Shown: positions 8,255 to 16,290, numbered from the stretch's first letter. The stretch is 64,000 bases of DNA from Epilithonimonas bovis DSM 19482 (GCF_900108115.1 NZ_FTPU01000016.1:1-64000); one strand, 5' to 3'. Notes: generated by a model not told the origin, from the sequence alone. Numbers and translations are program-made.

Positions 8255-9854
8255 TGAAGCCAGTAAAGAAAAGTTGCGAGGAGGATTTTATACTCCAAAA
8301 GATATTGCTGATTTTATCTTGAAATGGGCAATAAATGGCAATAAGGAAATGGATATATTAGAACCCAGCTGTGGTGATGGTGTTTTTCTCCAAATAATGA
8401 AAGAAAAGAACATTCCTTATAATTCTATTTCAGCAGTAGAATTTGACGAAACCGAATATCAGAAAGCTTTGTCGATAGATTTGGAAAATTCTTTCATTGT
8501 TAATGATGATTTTCATAACTATTGCTTGACAACAAGAGATAAATTTGATTTAATCATTGGGAATCCTCCGTATATCAGATATCAATATTTCAGCAAGGAT
8601 CAACAAACTCTTGCTGAACAAATTTTTAGAAAATCAGGTCTTAAGTATACAAAACTAACAAATGCTTGGGTTTCATTTGTAGTGGGTTCAAGTCAGTTAT
8701 TAAAAGAAAAAGGTAAAATAGCATTTGTTCTTCCAGCTGAACTTCTACAGGTTTCTTATGCTCAACAATTAAGGGAATTTTTAGCTCATTTTTACAATAA
8801 AATAAATATTGTCTCTTTTGAAAAACTAGTTTTTCCTGAAATTCAACAAGAAGTTGTTTTACTACTTTGCGAAAAAGACGGAACAAGCTCTCATAAAATT
8901 GAACATTTAGAATTGCGAAATGCTGAAAGTTTGAAAAATTTAGATATTTTAAAGCTTAAAAATCCTCAGAAAAAAATAGATTTTAAAACCAATAAGTGGA
9001 CATTTTATTTTCTAGAGCAAGATGAAATAGATTTTTTAGAAAAATTGCAGGAAAGTAAAAGAGTTCCAAAATTGGGCAAGTATGCAGATGTTGAAGTAGG
9101 AATAACAACAGGCTCTAATCCGTTTTTTACAGTTCCATTGGCAACTGTTCAATTTTATGATTTAGAAAAATATGCAAAGCCGCTAGTGGGCAGAAGTGTA
9201 CAAGTGCCAAGCTTAATTTTCACAGAAGAAGATTGGAAGAAAAACAGAGATATTCAGGCTCGTACGCATCTACTTACTTTTCCTAAAATGAACGATTTAA
9301 ATGGTTCATTAGGTGCAAGAGATTATTTAGAATATGGCATTGAAGAAGGAATAAATAAAGGATATAAGTGTGGAATAAGGGATGAATGGCAGATTATACC
9401 CTCTCTTAAAATTTCTGATGCTCTTTTTATAAGGAGAAATCACCTTTATCCAAAACTTATCATTAATGATGCAAAAGCATATACAACCGATACAATGCAT
9501 CGGGTAAGTATCAAAAAAGAGGTTAATCTATACGCTTTTACAGCAAGCTATTACAATTCATTATCCTTTGCATTTGCCGAAATTTCAGGAAGAAGTCACG
9601 GAGGAGGTGTTTTGGAACTTATGCCGAGTGAAGTAGAAAATATATTTCTCCCATATCATAAGTCAAACGAAACCCTTGTTGAAACTATTGACAATATGAT
9701 TCGTACAAAAGAAAGCATAGATAGAATTCTTGAAATTACTAATAAAGAAATTTTGATGAATAACTATGGTTTTTCAAAAGAAGAAGTTGATATGGCTGAC
9801 AGAATTTGGAAGAAATTGTCGAAACGTAGGTTAAATAGAGGAAAAAATTTATAA
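8232..9854 (+). CDS. N6-adenine DNA methyltransferase of the Eco57I-like system
   Basis: The 540-aa protein has the RGGFYTP block (16-22) typical of the Eco57I/TaqI methylase family, motif I LEPSCGDGVF (43-52) for S-adenosylmethionine binding, and catalytic motif IV GNPPY (110-114). The C-terminal half, with a HGGGVLELMPSE segment, is probably the target-recognition domain. No nuclease motif is seen. Its length matches the separate M.Eco57I methylase (about 540 aa by memory), whose role is to modify both strands of the site and protect the host. It starts inside the restriction gene (23-bp overlap) and ends 3 bp before the Argonaute gene. Two methylases of partly redundant function are normal for this subtype. 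Confidence 0.85.
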   Translation: MKVMVLINEASKEKLRGGFYTPKDIADFILKWAINGNKEMDILEPSCGDGVFLQIMKEKNIPYNSISAVEFDETEYQKALSIDLENSFIVNDDFHNYCLTTRDKFDLIIGNPPYIRYQYFSKDQQTLAEQIFRKSGLKYTKLTNAWVSFVVGSSQLLKEKGKIAFVLPAELLQVSYAQQLREFLAHFYNKINIVSFEKLVFPEIQQEVVLLLCEKDGTSSHKIEHLELRNAESLKNLDILKLKNPQKKIDFKTNKWTFYFLEQDEIDFLEKLQESKRVPKLGKYADVEVGITTGSNPFFTVPLATVQFYDLEKYAKPLVGRSVQVPSLIFTEEDWKKNRDIQARTHLLTFPKMNDLNGSLGARDYLEYGIEEGINKGYKCGIRDEWQIIPSLKISDALFIRRNHLYPKLIINDAKAYTTDTMHRVSIKKEVNLYAFTASYYNSLSFAFAEISGRSHGGGVLELMPSEVENIFLPYHKSNETLVETIDNMIRTKESIDRILEITNKEILMNNYGFSKEEVDMADRIWKKLSKRRLNRGKNL

Positions 9855-9857
9855 CAA

Positions 9858-11768
9858 ATGGCAAACATCAGATTAAATATATTGCCTGTTTCTGAAACCA
9901 ACTTTTCCTTTAAAGTATTCAGAAAACTAAAGCAAGAAGATGACACAAAAGAAGATAAAATATATCAGTATCAGCTTCCAATTGCCGAAGATTTAAAAGA
10001 CCGAAAGCCTTTTCTGGTTTCTTTTGAACCTAAAGAGAATTTTGTGGAGTATGTTGCTTACGCAAACTATGCAATAGGATTAACTAAACGTTTTTTGCTG
10101 AATCAATTATTTGATACTTTAACAACTAATGGTTGTACTCTTCCTTTTGAAACTAAAAGACGATTTGCGGAAGAACAAATTGAATTTACACTTCACGAAT
10201 TCCAACAAGGGAAACAGATAATCTCATTATCACCTTTTTATTTAGAAGAACTGAAACAATTTGGGTTTATTATTGATTTCAGATTTTCAAAAAATAAGGA
10301 CTTGCCATTCAATAAAGAGGTTCAGGTGTTTAGCTTGAGCCTTGACAGACAAGGGCGAAGTAATAAAAATTACTATTCCGATAAATTCAAATTGATTAAT
10401 AGTTTTCTGGATAAAGTTTATAACGAAATTCAAGCTATCAATCAAAATAATGGCAATACAATTCACATTGAAAGAGGTTTAATAGAAACACCAATATTCC
10501 AATTAAACAAGAAAGAGTATATTTTTAGTAATAAAAGCACTGCAAATTCTCAATTTCAAGGCATTAGAAATTATGGTCCGCTTCAAAAAATTGACAAGGA
10601 AGTTATTTTTGCATTCATTTTTGAAGAACGATTTAAATCATTTGCTAATGAATTGTTTTTAAGTCTAACAGGCAAATCAAACCCAGGAACTTTCCCTGGA
10701 TTTGAGCAAATGTTTGGAGTGAAAATAAGTACAAATAATGTAAAAAAGATTTCGATTGAAGGTTTCTCTAACGAAGAATTACTCAAAATAGTTGACACCG
10801 TAAAAACTTTACAAGATTCCGAACCGAATAAAAAAATAATAGGTATTTACATTGAAGACTATGCAATAGATGTTGAAGATAATGCAGCCTCGAATCATTA
10901 CTATTATTTAAAATACAACTTCATAAAAAACAATCTTGCTTTGCAAGTTGTGAATTACCGAAAATTAGGCGAACGTAATTCTTTAAAGTGGTCAACTTCC
11001 AATGTTGCATTAGCAATGTTTGCTAAAATGGGAGGTATTCCTTGGGTAGTTAAACCAAGTAATAACAATTGCTTAATTCTTGGAGTTGGTAGCTCTCACA
11101 AAAGAGATTTTGAAACAGGTTTAATAACCAAATACTTCGCTTACACGGTATGTTTGGATTCAAGCGGTTTATATAAAACTCTTGAAGTCTTAGCAGATGA
11201 AACAACTGAAGCAAATTATTTAGAAAACCTTAAAAATAATTTAGTAAAAATACTTAATGATGGAAGAATGGAGAATTATAAAACTTGTGTTTTACATCTG
11301 CCATTTAAGATTAAACATAAAGAAATTTCAGCTATATCTGAAGCCATACAACAAATAAATAACATAGATTTTGTAGCGATAAAAGTAAATCTTGACAATA
11401 AATATTTTGGTTACAGCTTCCATAATACACTTGTGCCCTACGAAAGTAGCTTTGTAAAGTTATCCAGAAGCGAATATTTGGTTTGGTTTGAAGGATTGCT
11501 TTATGGAAAAGAAGTTGTTGATAAGAGGCTTTCCAATCCTGTTCATATACAGTTTTTAAATTTAGACAATTCAAAAGGTTTTGATGAAAGGAAATATTTG
11601 CAAGATGTATTAAACCTGTCGGGAGCAAATTGGAGAGGTTTTAATGCCAAGTCTATTCCTATTTCCATATATTATTCTCAAATAATTGCGAAATATACCG
11701 AAGCATTTGAAATGATTGACGGGTATGAAGAAAACTCTATTTCAAATGACAAACCTTGGTTTTTATAA
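9858..11768 (+). CDS. Prokaryotic Argonaute (PIWI protein), predicted catalytically inactive
   Basis: The 636-aa protein is an Argonaute by its C-terminal half. The MID region (about 300-395) keeps a Y348/K352/Q363/K390 set that fits the YKQK pocket binding the guide 5' end, followed by AKMGGIPW. The PIWI domain ends with the family's LSGANWRGFNAKSIPISIYY block (586-606). The catalytic DEDX tetrad is not intact: the first Asp position reads LGVGS (408-412), and the second, normally in an HxD-type strand, reads LHLPFK (479-484). Slicing is therefore unlikely. The N-terminal 280 residues have no PAZ I can recognize. At 636 aa it is longer than usual short Argonautes and resembles inactive long-B types, which work with partner effectors. 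The next gene, 12 bp on, encodes a SIR2 protein, the likely effector. Confidence 0.85.
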   Translation: MANIRLNILPVSETNFSFKVFRKLKQEDDTKEDKIYQYQLPIAEDLKDRKPFLVSFEPKENFVEYVAYANYAIGLTKRFLLNQLFDTLTTNGCTLPFETKRRFAEEQIEFTLHEFQQGKQIISLSPFYLEELKQFGFIIDFRFSKNKDLPFNKEVQVFSLSLDRQGRSNKNYYSDKFKLINSFLDKVYNEIQAINQNNGNTIHIERGLIETPIFQLNKKEYIFSNKSTANSQFQGIRNYGPLQKIDKEVIFAFIFEERFKSFANELFLSLTGKSNPGTFPGFEQMFGVKISTNNVKKISIEGFSNEELLKIVDTVKTLQDSEPNKKIIGIYIEDYAIDVEDNAASNHYYYLKYNFIKNNLALQVVNYRKLGERNSLKWSTSNVALAMFAKMGGIPWVVKPSNNNCLILGVGSSHKRDFETGLITKYFAYTVCLDSSGLYKTLEVLADETTEANYLENLKNNLVKILNDGRMENYKTCVLHLPFKIKHKEISAISEAIQQINNIDFVAIKVNLDNKYFGYSFHNTLVPYESSFVKLSRSEYLVWFEGLLYGKEVVDKRLSNPVHIQFLNLDNSKGFDERKYLQDVLNLSGANWRGFNAKSIPISIYYSQIIAKYTEAFEMIDGYEENSISNDKPWFL

Positions 11769-11780
11769 AAAATTAGTATA

Positions 11781-12833
11781 ATGGAAATAAAGGGCGAACA
11801 TCTATTATTTTTACTTGGAGCAGGAGCAAGCGTTGACGCAGGTATTCCTATTTCAAATCAAATGGTAAATAATATAGAAGACTTAATAGTTAAACACGAT
11901 GATTGGAAGCCTTATAAGGATTTATATTTTTATCTAAAAAGTAGTATCAATTATTCTGACGGAATTTTGGGGAAGTTCAATGAACTTTTTAATGTAGAAA
12001 GATTACTTATTGTAATTACAGAAATCGAAAAACGAGAAAGCAATATTATGTATCCTTTCATTGGGACGTGGAACATTCGTTTGCTTGATTTGGCAGGAAA
12101 CAACTTCGAAAACATAAAGAAGTTCCACAAACTAATCAGAAAACAACTAAATGAGTGGGTTGGATTAAGAAGCTATGATGATGCTAATTATTTTCAATCA
12201 TTTTCTTCTCTCTCAACCGATGTCGGAAACCTAATGAAAGTTTTTACGCTTAATTACGATATGTGTTTTGAAAATATTGTAGGCAAGGATAAAACTATAG
12301 AATTAGGATTTACAAAAGAAACAAACGAATGGCATCAATCAAACTTTGAAAACATCGAAGGAAAACATTACAATCTTTATAAACTTCACGGTTCAATTGA
12401 TTGGTATTTATCAGAAGAAAAGCTGCATAAAAGTCAAAAGATAGAATCAGAACCTGAATTAATATTTGGTATTCAACACAAAATGACTTCTGTTGACCCG
12501 TATTTTTACTATTCGTCTGTTTTAAGAAATTCTTGTTTCAACGAAGCCAAAATAATTGTTGTCATCGGATATTCTTATGCTGACGACTATGTTAATGTTA
12601 TTTTATCGCAAGCTTTAAATTCACGAACTGAACTTAGGATAATAAATGTTGCACCACTATTTGGGAGAAATGAAAAAACAGAAAGAGATTTTATTATGAA
12701 ACGACTGAATTTGAAAAGCGAAAATCAACTTATAAATATTGACAATAAAGCCAAGGACTTTATGACAAATATTATGAACAAAGAATTTTTTGAAAATAAC
12801 ATTGGTGAACCTGAAGGAGTTCCGTTTGAATAG
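11781..12833 (+). CDS. SIR2-family NADase-type effector partner of the Argonaute
   Basis: The 350-aa protein has the Sir2 NAD-binding signature: FLLGAGASVDAGIP (10-23), FTLNYD (155-160), the catalytic-type histidine in KLHGSIDW (201-208) and VIGYSYADD (261-269). Defence SIR2 domains commonly hydrolyse NAD to halt the infected cell. At 350 aa it has no room for the APAZ domain that is fused to Sir2 in short-Argonaute (SPARSA) systems, so it more closely resembles the separate Sir2 effectors found with inactive long-B Argonautes. It lies 12 bp after the Argonaute gene and 26 bp before the primase-helicase gene. That it is activated by guide-target recognition is inferred from family precedent. 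Confidence 0.85.
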   Translation: MEIKGEHLLFLLGAGASVDAGIPISNQMVNNIEDLIVKHDDWKPYKDLYFYLKSSINYSDGILGKFNELFNVERLLIVITEIEKRESNIMYPFIGTWNIRLLDLAGNNFENIKKFHKLIRKQLNEWVGLRSYDDANYFQSFSSLSTDVGNLMKVFTLNYDMCFENIVGKDKTIELGFTKETNEWHQSNFENIEGKHYNLYKLHGSIDWYLSEEKLHKSQKIESEPELIFGIQHKMTSVDPYFYYSSVLRNSCFNEAKIIVVIGYSYADDYVNVILSQALNSRTELRIINVAPLFGRNEKTERDFIMKRLNLKSENQLINIDNKAKDFMTNIMNKEFFENNIGEPEGVPFE

Positions 12834-12859
12834 AATATCTTGTTAATCTGTCAATTAAA

Positions 12860-15841
12860 GTGAATAAAAAAGAATTGATGAATGAGATTGCGTCTAATAA
12901 AATTAATGTTTTCATTTTCCTATTCAGAGGACGAGAGGATGTATTTGCTGTTCGTTGGGAGAAAACGGGAAAGTCTGGATATATGCCCGCTTATCATTAT
13001 GATCCATATCAATATCGCATTCATAAAATGAATGGCGGAACATTTGCAAATTATCCACACAAAAATTATTTACCACTTACTGATAACGAAATTCAAAAAC
13101 ACTTAAACGGTGTTCAACAAATTGGAGTTTATCCATTGTTGCAGGATAATACATCTTGGTTTTTGGTGGCTGATTTTGATAAGCAAAATTGGACAGTAGA
13201 AGCCATCAATTTCTTAAACGCTTGCAAAGAGAAAAGCATTCCTGCCTATTTGGAGCGTTCCCGTTCTGGAAACGGAGGACACGTTTGGGTCTTTTTTGAT
13301 AGGGCTTACCCTGCAATCCGAAGCAGAAAAATTTTCATTTCGATTTTAGAACAATCGGGAGCGTTTTCAATGTTTGATAAAAGTTCCAGTTTCGATAGAT
13401 TGTTTCCAAATCAGGATTTTCTTTCGGGAAAAGGTTTGGGAAATTTGATTGCTTTGCCATTTTTCAAACCTGCAATGGAAGAGGGGAATAGTTGTTTTAT
13501 CAATCCCGAAAATTTTGAACCTTATCCAAATCAATGGCAATTTTTAAATGAAATAGGGCGAGTTTCGATAGAAATTTTAGACAAATTATATCAAGAAATT
13601 TCCACCTATCAAAGTCTCCCGATTCCCAAAAACAACAACGGAAAATTGACGATTTTGCTTCAACAAAATATAAGTGTTCAGAGAGATGGATTGACAACTC
13701 CGCTTATCAATTTTCTCAAAGAAGAATTGAATTTTACTAACTCGGAATATTTCATCAAGAAGAAATCAGGAAAAAATACGTTCGGAACGGAAAAGTATTT
13801 TAAACTCGCGGAAGAAACGGAAAATCAAATTATTATTCCAAGAGGTTTTATAGGAAAATTGCTTCGGTTTTGCAAAGAGCAAAATTTGGAATTTGATTTT
13901 CAGGACAATCGAAAATTGAAAGACGAAATCTCGTATTCATTCAATGCAACATTGAGAAATCATCAGGAAAAAATTGTAGAAACCGTCTCAAAAAAAGATT
14001 TTGGTGTTATCGTTGCTCCGCCCAGTTCTGGCAAAACGGTAATGGGTTTAAAGATAATTTCAGAGAAAAAACAACCTGCATTAATAGTTGTTCATCGAAA
14101 ACAATTATTGGAACAATGGCAGGAACGTGTTCAGGCTTTTATTGGAATTCCTAAACAAGAAATTGGGATTATTGGGCAAGGCAAAACAAAAATTGGAAAA
14201 CAAATTACCATTGCAACCATTCAAAGTTTACCGAAACAAATTGAGCAAATCCACAACCAGTTCGGAACTATTTTGGTAGATGAATGCCATCATATTCCTG
14301 CTGAAACTTTCCGCAATACCATTGATAAATTAAACACGTTTTATCTTTACGGATTGACGGCAACTCCATTCCGAAAATACAATGATGATAAACTGATTTT
14401 TGCATTTCTTGGGGAAATCATTTCAGAAATTACATCTAACGAAATAGAAAACTTCCAGCACGCTCAAATTATCGTAAGAAACACCAATTTGGACGTTCCT
14501 TTTAATTCTAAAACTGACAATTTTGAAACACTTTCAAAGATTTTAGTTCACGATTCGGAACGGAATAAACTTATTTTGAATGACATTAATAAGGAAATTC
14601 AAAAAGGAAAACGGATTGTCATTATAACTGAAAGAAAAGAACATATTGATACACTTTATATTTTCCTGAAGCAATCTTATGAAGTTGTTACTTTGAGTGG
14701 AGATGATTCCGAAAGTAACAGAAAGTCCAAAAGGCAAACTTTACTACAAGGCAATTTTCAAGTGTTAATTACAACAGGACAATATTTTGGAGAAGGTTCG
14801 GATTTGCCAAACATTAATTCTTTGTTTCTAGTATATCCTTTTTCTTTCAAAGGCAAGTTGATTCAATACATTGGTCGTGTACAGCGCTCGGAAATCAATC
14901 CAACAATTTATGATTATCGGGACATCAAAATTGACTATTTAAACAAACTTTTTTTAAAACGAAACACCTATTATCGTAAAATAGCCAAACAAGCAAGTTT
15001 GTTTGACGAGCCAACCGAATTTATCCCCGAAAAACAAAATTTAATCATTGAAAGACAAATCAAAATCGCCATTGAAGATTTAGACTTCGGATACGGCAAT
15101 GTTGGCTTTGAATATGTTGATAAAGAAAGCAACCAGCGATTTAATTTTGAAATTGAAAACGAAGAATTCCGACCAGAATTTGAAGTTTTGAAACCTTATT
15201 TAAGCAAAGTTTTAAAGTCAAAATCAGTAATGATTGATATTTATGCCGAGTTAGAGAATGGAGTGATTTTATCGCAATTAGCCACTTCTTCCGATATTGA
15301 AAACATCAATAAAGAGCTCTTGGAAAGTGTGAAATTTAAATTTCTGAACAAAAATTTTATTGGTCAGATTTCGACATCAAAACAAAATATCCTGACAACT
15401 AATGAACTTCCAAAAAATCAAAATATTTATTCCGATGCTGAAAGTATTTTGGAAGATTTGCTAAAAGTAAAACAATATAAACATTCCAAACACATTCAAT
15501 TTTTAGCTGACAAACACGAACGAAACGTGATGAAACTACGATTTGCTTTACAGCCATTTTCATTCGTCTTTTTGATTGCAGGAGAACAAAATTATCACAT
15601 AATTTTAGAGACATTAGATACCGAAGAAGCAACTTACATTTGGCATTTAGAAAAAAGCAAATCTGTACTAATAGACACCATAAAACAAATAGACAAAGAA
15701 CTGAATATCATAAAAGAAAAAGGGCGACAGGTTTATTTGGAAACTAATCCACAGAACTTTTCAAGAATTGTTCACGATTATTCTGATAGCAATAAAGGTT
15801 TCACGATTTGGAAAGGGCAATTGGAAGAACGACTGTATTAA
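12860..15841 (+). CDS. Archaeo-eukaryotic primase (AEP) - SF2 helicase fusion of a conflict system
   Basis: The 993-aa protein starts at GTG. Residues about 50-240 form an AEP-superfamily primase/polymerase: metal-binding D105-F-D107 in WFLVADFD, the SGNGGHVW block with H141, and KGLGNLIALP (191-200). A DExH helicase follows: LRNHQ (about 365-369), Walker A APPSSGKT (386-393), DECHH (474-478), GLTATPFR (498-505) and a motif VI IGRVQRS near 670. The last 290 residues are not recognized. The same layout is found in proteins that databases label as TOTE conflict-system primases, as I recall. It closes the defence operon and ends 95 bp before tRNA-Leu. Its role could be processing or copying invader nucleic acid, perhaps to make Argonaute guides; that is speculation. 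Confidence 0.8.
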   Translation: MNKKELMNEIASNKINVFIFLFRGREDVFAVRWEKTGKSGYMPAYHYDPYQYRIHKMNGGTFANYPHKNYLPLTDNEIQKHLNGVQQIGVYPLLQDNTSWFLVADFDKQNWTVEAINFLNACKEKSIPAYLERSRSGNGGHVWVFFDRAYPAIRSRKIFISILEQSGAFSMFDKSSSFDRLFPNQDFLSGKGLGNLIALPFFKPAMEEGNSCFINPENFEPYPNQWQFLNEIGRVSIEILDKLYQEISTYQSLPIPKNNNGKLTILLQQNISVQRDGLTTPLINFLKEELNFTNSEYFIKKKSGKNTFGTEKYFKLAEETENQIIIPRGFIGKLLRFCKEQNLEFDFQDNRKLKDEISYSFNATLRNHQEKIVETVSKKDFGVIVAPPSSGKTVMGLKIISEKKQPALIVVHRKQLLEQWQERVQAFIGIPKQEIGIIGQGKTKIGKQITIATIQSLPKQIEQIHNQFGTILVDECHHIPAETFRNTIDKLNTFYLYGLTATPFRKYNDDKLIFAFLGEIISEITSNEIENFQHAQIIVRNTNLDVPFNSKTDNFETLSKILVHDSERNKLILNDINKEIQKGKRIVIITERKEHIDTLYIFLKQSYEVVTLSGDDSESNRKSKRQTLLQGNFQVLITTGQYFGEGSDLPNINSLFLVYPFSFKGKLIQYIGRVQRSEINPTIYDYRDIKIDYLNKLFLKRNTYYRKIAKQASLFDEPTEFIPEKQNLIIERQIKIAIEDLDFGYGNVGFEYVDKESNQRFNFEIENEEFRPEFEVLKPYLSKVLKSKSVMIDIYAELENGVILSQLATSSDIENINKELLESVKFKFLNKNFIGQISTSKQNILTTNELPKNQNIYSDAESILEDLLKVKQYKHSKHIQFLADKHERNVMKLRFALQPFSFVFLIAGEQNYHIILETLDTEEATYIWHLEKSKSVLIDTIKQIDKELNIIKEKGRQVYLETNPQNFSRIVHDYSDSNKGFTIWKGQLEERLY

Positions 15842-15891
15842 TCAATTTCAGTTATTGACAATTTTTTTAATCCCCCTTTTGTTCCCCCTTA

Positions 15892-15931
15892 AAAAACAAA
15901 AACGCTGAAAATCAAATGATTAACAGCGTTT
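15892..15931 (-). terminator. Terminator downstream of tRNA-Leu(TAA)
   Basis: On the minus strand an AAACGCTG/CAGCGTTT stem (15924-15931 with 15900-15907) is followed by a T-rich run. It follows the tRNA-Leu(TAA) 3' end by 4 bases, so it ends the tRNA transcript. It lies on the island side of the tRNA, so it may have been brought in by the element. Confidence 0.7.
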
Positions 15932-15935
15932 AGAG

Positions 15936-15985
15936 TACCCCAGACGGGACTTGAACCCGTACGTCCTTGCGGACACAGGATTTTA
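15936..15985. other. Putative attachment site (attR-side) within the tRNA-Leu 3' half
   Basis: The foreign island ends exactly at the tRNA-Leu(TAA) 3' end. Tyrosine-recombinase elements typically recombine within the T-arm or anticodon region and leave a duplicated tRNA 3' segment at the far end. The second copy should exist upstream of base 1 of this window. Exact core limits cannot be defined from one end. Confidence 0.5.
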
Positions 15986-16019
15986 AGTCCTGCGTGTCTA
16001 CCAATTCCACCACCAGGGC
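15936..16019 (-). tRNA. tRNA-Leu(TAA)
   Basis: Read on the minus strand, an 84-nt type II (long variable arm) tRNA starts GCCCTGG and ends in the matching acceptor strand plus discriminator A. The anticodon stem-loop CAGGA-CTTAAAA-TCCTG gives anticodon TAA. The T-arm has the normal GGTTCAAGTCC. CCA is not encoded. This gene is the last of three tRNAs on the minus strand. Its 3' half probably contains the attachment site of the neighbouring island, because the island abuts its 3' end and the gene is intact. Confidence 0.95.
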
Positions 16020-16024
16020 GAGGT

Positions 16025-16059
16025 AAAAAAAAAGAAGTTTAAATAAACTTCTTTTTTTT
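16025..16059 (-). terminator. A/T hairpin between tRNA-Gly and tRNA-Leu(TAA)
   Basis: A nearly perfect palindrome (AAGAAGTTTA, short loop, TAAACTTCTT, flanked by A and T runs) follows tRNA-Gly on the minus strand. It looks like an intrinsic terminator, but the tRNAs are so close that it may instead be a partial terminator or a processing site. Confidence 0.45.
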
Positions 16060-16060
16060 G

Positions 16061-16133
16061 AGCGAAAAACGGGGCTCGAACCCGCGACCTCAACCTTGGC
16101 AAGGTTGCGCTCTACCAGCTGAGCTATTTTCGC
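16061..16133 (-). tRNA. tRNA-Gly(GCC)
   Basis: A 73-nt tRNA on the minus strand, starting GCGAAAA and ending TTTTCGC plus discriminator T. The anticodon stem-loop CAACC-TTGCCAA-GGTTG gives anticodon GCC. D-arm (AGCTCAGCTGGTAGAGC) and T-arm (GGTTCGAGCC) are canonical. CCA is not encoded. It is the middle gene of a Leu-Gly-Leu cluster. Confidence 0.95.
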
Positions 16134-16137
16134 AAAA

Positions 16138-16165
16138 AAAATTTCTAATTGCTTAGAAATTTTAT
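16138..16165 (-). terminator. A/T hairpin between tRNA-Leu(TAG) and tRNA-Gly
   Basis: The arms AAATTTCT and AGAAATTT flank an 8-nt loop. On the minus strand they follow tRNA-Leu(TAG) and end in a T run that runs into tRNA-Gly. It may be a weak terminator or a processing hairpin. Confidence 0.4.
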
Positions 16166-16170
16166 AATAG

Positions 16171-16252
16171 TGCGGATGAAGGGACTCGAACCCCCACGCC
16201 TCACGGCACCAGATCCTAAGTCTGGCGTGGCTACCAATTACACCACATCCGC
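16171..16252 (-). tRNA. tRNA-Leu(TAG)
   Basis: An 82-nt type II tRNA on the minus strand, starting GCGGATG and ending CATCCGC plus discriminator A. The anticodon stem-loop CCAGA-CTTAGGA-TCTGG gives anticodon TAG. The variable arm is long, as expected for leucine. It is the first gene of the three-tRNA cluster and lies about 40 bp from a good promoter. Confidence 0.95.
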
Positions 16253-16290
16253 ATTGTTTAAGAACTCCTATTCGTTTGTTTTGGTGAGTG

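Larger units (their letters stand above)
1..15935. mobile_element. Mobilizable genomic island (right part) carrying a defence operon, abutting tRNA-Leu
   Basis: The stretch holds replication and mobilization-type genes (HTH excisionase-like, primase-helicase, toprim protein, MobV relaxase) and several short repeat arrays. A six-gene defence operon follows. The island stops against the 3' end of a tRNA-Leu gene on the opposite strand, and beyond that tRNA only housekeeping genes follow. Seen: gene content, repeat arrays and the abrupt change at the tRNA. Known: integrative elements often use tRNA 3' ends as attachment sites and restore the tRNA. Inferred: the right boundary is at about 15,935, and the integrase and left end lie upstream of this window. 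No type IV secretion genes are seen, so the element would be mobilizable rather than self-transmissible, at least on this evidence. Confidence 0.75.

Noticed and set aside
11781-12833. Sir2-APAZ protein of a SPARSA system
   Set aside because: At 350 aa there is no room for APAZ after the Sir2 domain, and the Argonaute is 636 aa instead of the usual short form.
5285-15841. BREX or DISARM system because of large methylase and helicase genes
   Set aside because: The first gene has a PD-X13-EAK nuclease and Eco57I-like size, and no BrxC/PglZ, BrxL, phospholipase-D or DrmA/B-type genes are present.
12860-15841. Type I restriction HsdR subunit
   Set aside because: No PD-(D/E)XK nuclease motif in the N-terminus; instead AEP motifs DFD and SGNGGH; also no HsdS gene.
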